Part shown: positions 56,806 through 64,000 of the stretch, piece after piece
Numbering within the stretch: position 1 is the stretch's first letter
Layout: every line of letters starts with the position of its first letter
NCBI GenBank assembly: GCA_020342235.1
Contig: CP073214.1
Coordinates: forward strand, 558,001 to 622,000
From: Saccharomycopsis phalli
Lineage: Eukaryota > Ascomycota > Saccharomycetes > Ascoideales > Saccharomycopsidaceae
Reading direction: 5' to 3'
DNA: 64,000 nucleotides
Notes under the pieces: generated by a model
The model's database searches: none
Seen by the model: only the letters and a program-made list of their open reading frames with translations
Told to the model about the DNA's origin: nothing
Program-made: the position numbers and the translations under genes

Positions 56806-56880
56806 GCTTAGTGCGTCATTTAACTTTATAACAAAAGGTTTTGTAGTGTATAATATTACGTTATAAAATTGCAGCTGTAG

Positions 56881-57546
56881 TCATTCGTAGTACCCAGAGC
56901 ATCTTGTTTCCTTGTGGACTCGAAGACACTTGACCCCGCAATACCTGGTGCCGCATCGTACACATTTATTTGGAGAGTTGCTTCCACATATGGAGCACAA
57001 TTTCTTTCCAGGGAGAGAGTGCGTGTTATCCAACTTGGGGTATATCTTACCATCTTTTACTATTTTGGCGTGAGCAATGTCGTCATCCATGTAATTGTTG
57101 ATTGTCTTTCGCGAAGCTAAGATCTTCTTTGTGGCAGGTGTTTGGCCCTGCTTGACTCTCCTGCTACTGTTTTTGTTCTTATTAATATTCCCCGAGTAGT
57201 TGATCAAGTCGAAAATCGGGTAGTCATCGCTGTTGAAGTTCTTAAAGTCCACATTAAGTCCGGATCTGGGAAGGTCTAGTTTGGTATTTTGCTCGTTGTA
57301 ATTCTCCCGATCAATTTCCTGGAATCTCTTTATAGACTTTCTCACCTCAAGCAAATTCGCATTGATTGAAGAATCGTGCGCGTTTGCCTCCAACTGATTC
57401 AAGTTGTATGCCCCGGTAGCCATCCGCTTTCTACTATGGTCAGTATTCGAACTGCTATAGCCGATCTTTGATGCCTTCAAATTTATTGACGACGAAAAAT
57501 AAACATTCGGGTCCGCGCCCTTTGGAATTTCCTCAACGAAGCTCAT
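56881..57546 (-). CDS. VPS71: zf-HIT protein, probable SWR1-complex subunit Vps71/Swc6
   Basis: 221 residues from the ATG at 57546. The C-terminal HIT zinc finger is complete: CSICGSNSPNKCVRCGTRYC, then GVKCLRVHKETRC. The N-terminal 170 residues are polar, with FQEIDRENYNEQNTKLDLPR. A C-terminal zf-HIT on a protein of this length is the Vps71/ZNHIT1 layout (280 aa in S. cerevisiae), a subunit needed for H2A.Z exchange. Hit1 and Bcd1 carry the finger at the N-terminus, which argues against them. About 28 codons upstream remain open but lack an ATG. Divergent from ARH1 (101 bp). Confidence 0.75.
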   Translation of the reverse strand: MSFVEEIPKGADPNVYFSSSINLKASKIGYSSSNTDHSRKRMATGAYNLNQLEANAHDSSINANLLEVRKSIKRFQEIDRENYNEQNTKLDLPRSGLNVDFKNFNSDDYPIFDLINYSGNINKNKNSSRRVKQGQTPATKKILASRKTINNYMDDDIAHAKIVKDGKIYPKLDNTHSLPGKKLCSICGSNSPNKCVRCGTRYCGVKCLRVHKETRCSGYYE

Positions 57547-57647
57547 GCTGGTTTCAACGTGTGTAAAGTAACCTTGTATGCATTGCCGATTTTCAGAAGA
57601 TCCAATTTGGCGGATCCTTTGTTTCTTCACCTTGAGGTATAAGCGGG

Positions 57648-59177
57648 ATGATTTCAGTTGTACGGCCGCTAGCTGCTCACTGGAGACCGCGTTTTAATGC
57701 TAGGATATTTCGAAACTTTTATGGTACGCTGCCGAATTCACCGATTCAAGTTGCAGTAGTCGGGTCTGGTCCCTCTGCCTTTTATACCATCTTGCACCTA
57801 CTTCAAAAACACCCTCTGGACGTCAAATTTAATATAGACATCTTTGAAAAGAACCCGGTCCCATTTGGCTTGTCGAGGTATGGGGTTGCGCCAGATCATC
57901 CTGAGGTCAAAAATTGTGAGGAAAAGTTCTCGGAAATACTAGAGAATACTGGTAGTTTCAACCAACACGGCGAGACAAACAGTAGGGTGAATTTCTTTGG
58001 GAATATAGAAGTCGGGAAAGACTTGAGCTTGGCTGACATTAAAGCCAATTATAATATTGTTTTGTTTGCCTATGGCTGCTCGGGTGAAAATGGGATTAAC
58101 ATTCCAGGTGCAGATTCCCATGGAGTGATCTCGTCTCGAAAGTTTGTTGGATGGTACAATGGCGCCAGCGAATTGCAGGACTTAAATCCACCTTTGGATA
58201 AAGTTGAGGACGTGATTATTATTGGCAATGGTAATGTGGCTTTGGATATTGCCAGAGTGTTGTTGGCTCCAGTTGAGACATGGCTGAATACCGACATTTC
58301 AAAAGTGGCCTTGGAGACACTAAAGAAGAGCAAAGTCAAGCGAGTACGCATAGTGGGCCGAAGAGGGTTTTTGCAGAGCGCGTTTACTAATAAAGAATTG
58401 CGTGAACTACTTGAATTGGAGTCGCTGGGGGTGGGATTCGCCATTGACGAAGACGTACTTGCGCCGGCAAGATTGGTCGGTTCAAATCTTAGTAGACAGA
58501 ACCAAAGAAGGCTAAAAATGGTGAATAAATATATCCAGAATAACAGTGGGAAAACGTTTGAAAAATGCTGCACTTTGGATTACTTGAAGTCGCCCGTGGA
58601 AGTGTTTCCCGACAGATTCGACCCTGACTTGCTCTCGTCCACAAAACTCCAACTAAACAAGTTGGAAGTTCTGTCATTAGTCAATGCAGAATCTGACCTG
58701 AAGGCTGTCTCCAGCCACAAGTTTGTTTCTTTAAAGAGCGAGCTTCTAATCACCAGTATTGGCTACAAGGGCAAGGCTCTCAATTGTATGAAAGACATGC
58801 ACATTGAATTTGATTCTAAAAGAGGAATCATTCCCAACATCCACAGCAGAGTTTTAGACTCGGGCCGCAATATCATTCCTGGAGTATACGTCACTGGTTG
58901 GATCAAACATGGCCCAAAGGGAGTTATTGCAACCACCATGATGGATTCGTTTGGCACTGCTGCAGAAATACTACAAGATGTCAAGTCTGAAACTGAAACA
59001 CGGCCAGGACTCAAGGGCCTACAGAGTATTCTAGGCAAACTCAATTACACTACTTGGCAAGATTGGCAGAAAATAGACCAGCATGAAAGAAAAGTGGGCA
59101 GCTTGGCTGGCAAGGCCAGAGAAAAGATTGTCGATAACAAGGAAATGTTACAAGTAGCAAAAGGAATAACCACATAA
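57648..59177 (+). CDS. ARH1: Mitochondrial NADPH-adrenodoxin (ferredoxin) reductase
   Basis: 509 residues. An Arg-rich mitochondrial presequence (RPLAAHWRPRFNARIFRNFY), FAD motif VAVVGSGPSAFYTILHLLQ, the family signature NPVPFGLSRYGVAPDHPEVK, NADPH motif IIGNGNVALDIARVLL, and GVYVTGWIKHGPKGVIATTM near the C-terminus. Arh1 passes electrons from NADPH to Yah1 ferredoxin for iron-sulfur cluster and heme A synthesis, and is essential in S. cerevisiae (493 aa). Start ATG at 57648. Confidence 0.95.
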   Translation: MISVVRPLAAHWRPRFNARIFRNFYGTLPNSPIQVAVVGSGPSAFYTILHLLQKHPLDVKFNIDIFEKNPVPFGLSRYGVAPDHPEVKNCEEKFSEILENTGSFNQHGETNSRVNFFGNIEVGKDLSLADIKANYNIVLFAYGCSGENGINIPGADSHGVISSRKFVGWYNGASELQDLNPPLDKVEDVIIIGNGNVALDIARVLLAPVETWLNTDISKVALETLKKSKVKRVRIVGRRGFLQSAFTNKELRELLELESLGVGFAIDEDVLAPARLVGSNLSRQNQRRLKMVNKYIQNNSGKTFEKCCTLDYLKSPVEVFPDRFDPDLLSSTKLQLNKLEVLSLVNAESDLKAVSSHKFVSLKSELLITSIGYKGKALNCMKDMHIEFDSKRGIIPNIHSRVLDSGRNIIPGVYVTGWIKHGPKGVIATTMMDSFGTAAEILQDVKSETETRPGLKGLQSILGKLNYTTWQDWQKIDQHERKVGSLAGKAREKIVDNKEMLQVAKGITT

Positions 59178-59675
59178 ACTGTATATACATTCTGGATAGC
59201 CTCAATGCACGTCCTTTATTTCTTTTTGCGAGAACATTTCGTATTTTCTAAACCCGGTTCGTAAAAGGTGTTCGATCGTGGCAAAGTCTCGCTTCGGGAG
59301 CTTTTGGTATTTTCCAAACTCAGACCTATTAATTAGCATGCGATAACCTAATCGTCATAAATACATACCTAACGAACCTCCGGAAATTCTCTTGGTTCGC
59401 CTAATGTTAATACTACTCGTGCAGACATACAATCGACTTACCACTGGCTTTGTGTATATACAACGAACACACCGTCTGTAAAAATGAATCACTAAAGTTA
59501 AATCAATTACCCTCGGCCAAAGACTTACCCTCCTTCTGTAGGCCCGATAGCTTGGTCATGGTGATTGGAAGCTTGGTTGCACGCCAAACTCGGAGGAGTC
59601 CATGTGACATGAGGCCGGGTGATTTGTTCTCATCTAAAATTTATTATACTGATACCATACATACTCGCTGAATAA
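59178..59675. other. 498 bp intergenic region, PRP8 promoter
   Basis: ARH1 terminator and PRP8 upstream region. One short plus-strand ORF (59450-59671, no ATG) is unconvincing. No tRNA recognised. Confidence 0.5.
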
Positions 59676-62600
59676 ATGAGTGGGCTTCCTCCACCTCCTC
59701 CAGGGATTGATGATTCTGAATCGGATTTGCCCCATCCTCCGCCTCCAGGGATAAATGGCTTTGATTTGCCTCCGCCACCACCACCTGGTTTTGACTTACC
59801 ACCACCACCCGGTTTGGAAGTTCCACCACCACCACCACCATCGGAATTTGCACCACCAAATGAGCCTTTGGGCAACGAGGAACTAAAAATAAGGAAAAGG
59901 AAATGGCTTCAGTTGCAAAAACAGCGATATTCGCGTGACTTTAAGCCGTCAAAGAAGTCTGGATACATTCATGCTAGCCATACTGAGATGCCGCCGGAGC
60001 ATTTAAGAAAAATCATTACAGATCACGGTGATATGTCGTCGAAAAAATTCCAGTCAGACAAGAGATCCTTTCTCGGCAGTTTGAAGTACATGCCACATGC
60101 AATTCTTAAATTGATGGAGAACATGCCGCAGCCCTGGGAGCAAGTCAAAGAAGTCAAAGTTTTGTACCATATAACGGGAGCAGTCACGTTTGTAAACGAG
60201 ATTCCACGCGTCATCGAGGCGGTTTATATAGCTCAGTGGGCCAGTGTTTGGTTAATGATGAGAAGAGAGAAGCGCGATAGAAAGCATTTCAAGAGAATGC
60301 GATTCCCCCCATTTGACGACGAGGAACCGCCACTAAACTATGGAGAAAATATTCTTGACTTGGAGCCTTTGGAGGCTATACAGTTGGAGTTGGATGCGAT
60401 TGAGGACAAGAATATCTACGAGTGGTTGTACGATGAGCGGCCGCTAGTCGACGAGATGGGCGAGTCTTATCGAAAATGGAACTTGAATTTGAAGCAGATT
60501 GCTGACTTGTTTCGCTTATCGACGCCATTGCTTCCGGAGATTACCGACCCAAACTATTTCTACTTGTTTGAGAAAAAGGCGTTCTTCACTGCCAAGGCCC
60601 TCAACGCTGCAATCCCCGGTGGACCAAAATTTGAGCCGTTATACAAGGATATTGACCCGGAACTTGAAGATTTCGATGAGTTTAATTCCATTGATAGAAT
60701 AATATTCAGAATACCTATACGCACAGAGTACCGTATTGCGTTGCCATTTCTCTATAACTCGTCTACAAGAATGGTAGGCATAAGTTGGTATCATAACCCG
60801 TTTTTGGCGTATGTCAAACGAGATAACCCAGAAGTTCCTGTGCTCCATTTTGATTCTTCCTATGCCCCTATATCTTTGAGAGAGTTTGACGAGGATGATG
60901 GGAATTTTGAGGACACAAATTTTGATGAGTCTGGTGCCGATTTGGATGACTTCAAGATATCGGTAAAACCATTTTTGCAAGATACAGATCTTCCAGATAA
61001 TGAAGATCTCAGAAACGGTATTGATTTGTGGTGGGCACCACACCCATTTAATCATAGATCAGGAAGAACTGTTAGAGCACAAGACGTTGCCTTGGTGAAG
61101 GGGTGGTATAAGGAACATCTGCCAAAGGAATATCCGGTAAAAGTTAAGGTGTCATATCAGAAATTGTTGAAAATAGATGTGTTGAATGAGTTGCATCCAA
61201 AGAACCCTAAGTCATCGAGAAACCAAAAGAAAATCAAATTGCTCAAGTCATTGAAGAATACACGGTTTTTTCAAGAGACCACCATCGACTGGGTGGAAGC
61301 TGGATTGCAGGTTGTCAGACAGGGTCATAACATGTTAAATTTATTGATACACAGAAAGGGGCTTACTTATTTGCACTTGGATTACAACTTCAACTTGAAA
61401 CCTACCAAAACATTGACAACAAAAGAGAGAAAACGGTCGCGATTTGGGAATGCATTTCATTTGATTCGGGAGATTCTCAAGATTGTCAAATTACTAGTGG
61501 ATACGCATGTGCAGTACAGATTGGGAAATGTAGACGCTTATCAATTGGCAGACGGAATATATTACGTATTGAATCATTTGGGTCAATTGACGGGAATCTA
61601 TCGTCACAAATACAAGGTCATGCATCAGATTAGAGCTTGCAAGGACTTGAAGCATGTGGTTTATTACAAGTTTAACAAGATAATCGGAAAAGGACCAGGC
61701 TGTGGTTTTTGGCAGCCTGCCTGGAGAGTGTGGCTATTTTTTCTTCGGGGAATTATTCCTCTACTTGAACGTTGGTTGGGGAATTTGTTGGCCAGACAGT
61801 TTGAAGGAAGACATTCCAAGGAAAATGCCAAAACAATTACAAAACAAAGGGTCGATTCCTACTATGACTTGGAGTTGCGTGACTCTGTGATGCATGATAT
61901 ATTGGATATGATTCCTGACGGTATCAAGCAGAATAAAGCCAATACAATTTTACAGCATTTAAGCGAAGCCTGGAGATGCTGGAAGGCTAATATTCCTTGG
62001 AAAGTTCCAGGACTCCCAGAACCCGTGGAAAAGATCATTGAGCGTTATATTAAGGCAAAGGCAGATGGCTGGATCTCTGTTGCTTATTACAACAGAGAGA
62101 GAATAAAGGATGGCTCGCATGTGGAAAAGACTGTGGTCAAAAAGAATTTGGGCCGACTCACCCGGTTATGGTTGAAGAATGAACAGCAGAGACAAGCTAA
62201 TTTCCAGAAAGATGGGCCTTATGTCACTACTGATGAGGCTGTTGGGATCTATTCGACCATGGTAAATTGGTTAGAAAGCAGAAGCTTTCAACCGATCAGT
62301 TTCCCTCCATTAAGTTACAAACATGACACTAAGTTATTAATTTTGGCATTGGACAGCTTGAAGGAAGTATATCAAGCTCAAGGTAAATTGAACTCTTCGC
62401 AGAAGGAGGAACTCACTCTTATAGAGCAGGCATACGACAATCCACATGAAACATTGAGTCGTATAAAGAAGTTTATCCTTACCCAGCGAGTGTTTAAAGA
62501 AGTGCAAATAGAAATGATGGACCATTACGACTACATCAATCCTACTTATGAGACGGATCCTTTGGAAAAAATCACTGATGCCTATTTAGACCAATACTTA

Positions 62601-64000
62601 TGGTATGAGGCTGATCGAAGAGGGTTGTTTCCTAACTGGATAAAGCCTAGCGACAGTGAAATTCCTCCTCTTTTAGTATATAAATGGTGCCAAGGCATAA
62701 ACAACTTAGAAGACGTTTGGGAAACTGGAAATGGGGAGTCCAATGTATTGTTGCAGACAACTTTAGACAAGATGGCGGAAAAAGTGGACTTTACTTTGCT
62801 TAATCGGTTGTTAAGATTAATTATGGACTCAAATATTGCAGACTACTTGACTGCTCGGAACAACGTGACTTTGAGCTACAAAGATATGAATCATGTGAAT
62901 AGCTATGGTTTGATAAAGGGATTGAAGTTTGCCTCATTTATAATCCAATATTACGGGTTAGTAAATGATTTGTTGTTATTAGGATTGGAAAGAGCAGCAG
63001 ATATCGCTGGTCCTCCAGAATCACCAAACGACTTCTTACAGTTTAAATCACGTGATATTGAGAAGCGCAGTCCATTACGATACTACTTCAGATATATTGA
63101 TAAAGTATACATGTTCTTTCGATTCACGGAGGAGGAATCAGCTGATTTAACGCAGGAATTTCTTTCGGAGAATCCTGATCCTAACTTTGAAAACGTCATT
63201 GGCTACAACAATCGTCGTTGCTGGCCACGTGACCAACGAATGAAGCTCATGAGACAGGATGTAAACTTGGGACGGGCGGTGTTCTGGGAGATAGAGGGAC
63301 GAATCCCTAAATCTATTGTCAACATTAATTGGGCAGATACGCTTGCTTCTGTTTACAGTAAGAATAACCCTAATTTGTTATGTACTATTGCCGGCTTTGA
63401 AGTGAGAATTTTGCCAAAGGTTAGGTTTTCTGAGGACTCCACTCCCGATAAAGAAGGAACGTGGAACTTGATAAATCAGGAAACCAAAGAGAGGACAGCC
63501 AGAGCGTATCTTCAAGTTTCCGATGAGCATATCAACAAGTTCAATAGCAGAATCAAGCAGATCTTGATGTCTTCTGGATCCACCACATTTATCAAAATTG
63601 CCAATAGGTGGAATACTGCCCTTATTGCTTTGTTTGTATATTTCAGAGAAGCAATTATTAACACTGAGAAGTTGTTAGATATTCTTGTCAAGGGCGAGAC
63701 CAGAATTCAGACACGAGTCAAGATGGGGCTTAATTCTAAAATGCCTAATAGATTTCCTCCAGTTGTGTTTTATACTCCAAAGGAACTTGGTGGTCTTGGT
63801 ATGTTGAGTGCTTCACATGTCTTGATCCCAACATCCGACTTGAGGTACTCGCGACAGACAGATACTGGTATCACTCATTTCAGGGCAGGTATGAATAGTT
63901 TTGAGAAGATTATCCCTACTATACATAGATATATTTCTTCCTGGGAAGAGGAGTTTACTGATTCGCAACGAGTGTGGGCCGAATATGCCATCAAGAGACG
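59676..64000 (+). CDS. PRP8: U5 snRNP core splicing factor Prp8, N-terminal 1441 codons (gene continues)
   Basis: Open from ATG 59676 to the window end. A proline-rich N-terminus (about residues 4-60, repeated PPPPPG) is followed by the Prp8 N domain ([20 protein letters not shown]), then near-invariant stretches such as [103 protein letters not shown] and [20 protein letters not shown]. The visible part reaches into the reverse-transcriptase-like domain ([15 protein letters not shown]); linker, endonuclease-like, RNase H-like and Jab1 domains lie beyond. Prp8 forms the cavity holding the spliceosome active site. The single CTG codon I found (61119) falls where the human protein has Cys, fitting Ser better than Leu. 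Confidence 0.97.
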   Translation, partial: MSGLPPPPPGIDDSESDLPHPPPPGINGFDLPPPPPPGFDLPPPPGLEVPPPPPPSEFAPPNEPLGNEELKIRKRKWLQLQKQRYSRDFKPSKKSGYIHASHTEMPPEHLRKIITDHGDMSSKKFQSDKRSFLGSLKYMPHAILKLMENMPQPWEQVKEVKVLYHITGAVTFVNEIPRVIEAVYIAQWASVWLMMRREKRDRKHFKRMRFPPFDDEEPPLNYGENILDLEPLEAIQLELDAIEDKNIYEWLYDERPLVDEMGESYRKWNLNLKQIADLFRLSTPLLPEITDPNYFYLFEKKAFFTAKALNAAIPGGPKFEPLYKDIDPELEDFDEFNSIDRIIFRIPIRTEYRIALPFLYNSSTRMVGISWYHNPFLAYVKRDNPEVPVLHFDSSYAPISLREFDEDDGNFEDTNFDESGADLDDFKISVKPFLQDTDLPDNEDLRNGIDLWWAPHPFNHRSGRTVRAQDVALVKGWYKEHLPKEYPVKVKVSYQKLLKIDVLNELHPKNPKSSRNQKKIKLLKSLKNTRFFQETTIDWVEAGLQVVRQGHNMLNLLIHRKGLTYLHLDYNFNLKPTKTLTTKERKRSRFGNAFHLIREILKIVKLLVDTHVQYRLGNVDAYQLADGIYYVLNHLGQLTGIYRHKYKVMHQIRACKDLKHVVYYKFNKIIGKGPGCGFWQPAWRVWLFFLRGIIPLLERWLGNLLARQFEGRHSKENAKTITKQRVDSYYDLELRDSVMHDILDMIPDGIKQNKANTILQHLSEAWRCWKANIPWKVPGLPEPVEKIIERYIKAKADGWISVAYYNRERIKDGSHVEKTVVKKNLGRLTRLWLKNEQQRQANFQKDGPYVTTDEAVGIYSTMVNWLESRSFQPISFPPLSYKHDTKLLILALDSLKEVYQAQGKLNSSQKEELTLIEQAYDNPHETLSRIKKFILTQRVFKEVQIEMMDHYDYINPTYETDPLEKITDAYLDQYLWYEADRRGLFPNWIKPSDSEIPPLLVYKWCQGINNLEDVWETGNGESNVLLQTTLDKMAEKVDFTLLNRLLRLIMDSNIADYLTARNNVTLSYKDMNHVNSYGLIKGLKFASFIIQYYGLVNDLLLLGLERAADIAGPPESPNDFLQFKSRDIEKRSPLRYYFRYIDKVYMFFRFTEEESADLTQEFLSENPDPNFENVIGYNNRRCWPRDQRMKLMRQDVNLGRAVFWEIEGRIPKSIVNINWADTLASVYSKNNPNLLCTIAGFEVRILPKVRFSEDSTPDKEGTWNLINQETKERTARAYLQVSDEHINKFNSRIKQILMSSGSTTFIKIANRWNTALIALFVYFREAIINTEKLLDILVKGETRIQTRVKMGLNSKMPNRFPPVVFYTPKELGGLGMLSASHVLIPTSDLRYSRQTDTGITHFRAGMNSFEKIIPTIHRYISSWEEEFTDSQRVWAEYAIKR

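Noticed and set aside
1-64000. Search by eye for tRNA genes, telomerase RNA template repeats and LTR or other transposon ends
   Set aside because: No B-box GGTTCGANTCC with a matching A-box on either strand, no long telomere-like template, and no terminal repeats with target duplications were recognised. A tRNAscan and repeat search would be more sensitive.

Overview
This window is nuclear DNA from a budding yeast. Gene density, compact intergenic gaps, TACTAAC-type branch points and the gene families all point to Saccharomycotina. The best fit is the CUG-Ser (Candida/Debaryomyces) clade. CTG codons are absent from the most highly expressed genes (RPL19, RPP2, the PST2-like flavodoxin), I found only one in about 1,440 codons of PRP8, and the few at alignable positions fit serine better than leucine (ZNG1 codon 236; the PRP8 codon at 61119). 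The species cannot be named from this window. No tRNA, rRNA, CRISPR array or intact mobile element was recognised.

Layout. 0-10 kb: the 3' end of DGA1, the metalloprotease SDD3, the zinc-chaperone GTPase ZNG1, the ER enzymes GWT1 and ALG12, and a stress-type flavodoxin. 10-21 kb: ribosome biogenesis (ESF1), TFIIIC (TFC6), a p24 cargo receptor, a BAR protein, a CYSTM protein and RAX1, with a 1.8 kb gene-free stretch holding two strong hairpins. 21-33 kb: RTC5, RMP1, an SREBP-like bHLH factor, a YBL028C-type nucleolar protein, RPL19, a GLTP lipid-transfer protein and EMC10. 33-43 kb: the wall protein ECM33, an ARO80-like zinc-cluster regulator, a USP-type deubiquitinase, NSE4 and the AMPK beta subunit. 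43-64 kb: YRA1, a DENN-type protein, an FTA4/NKP1-like kinetochore subunit, ARO10, a small mitochondrial membrane protein, PMP47, MDM35, MME1, RPS15, RPP2, VPS71, ARH1 and the N-terminal part of PRP8.

Splicing is the most distinctive theme. I could rebuild eight spliced genes with twelve introns: RPL19 (first exon of 2 nt), EMC10, the deubiquitinase (3 exons), YRA1 (4 exons, one of 30 nt), the FTA4-like gene, a small mitochondrial protein, MDM35 (4 exons, one of 20 nt) and RPS15. Introns fall into two sizes: 199-446 nt in the ribosomal-protein genes and in YRA1 introns 1 and 2, and 36-53 nt elsewhere. The branch point sits only about 5-12 nt from the 3' splice site.

Other links between genes: the ARO10 promoter carries three CCG triplets at exact 10 bp spacing, the form bound by Aro80, and an ARO80-like gene lies 14 kb away. 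The flavodoxin promoter carries three Yap1/Cap1-type sites. CACGTG (Cbf1-type) sites lie upstream of RPL19, ESF1 and RPS15/RPP2. ZNG1 and GWT1 converge so tightly that one self-complementary hexamer encodes the last Leu codon and the stop of both.
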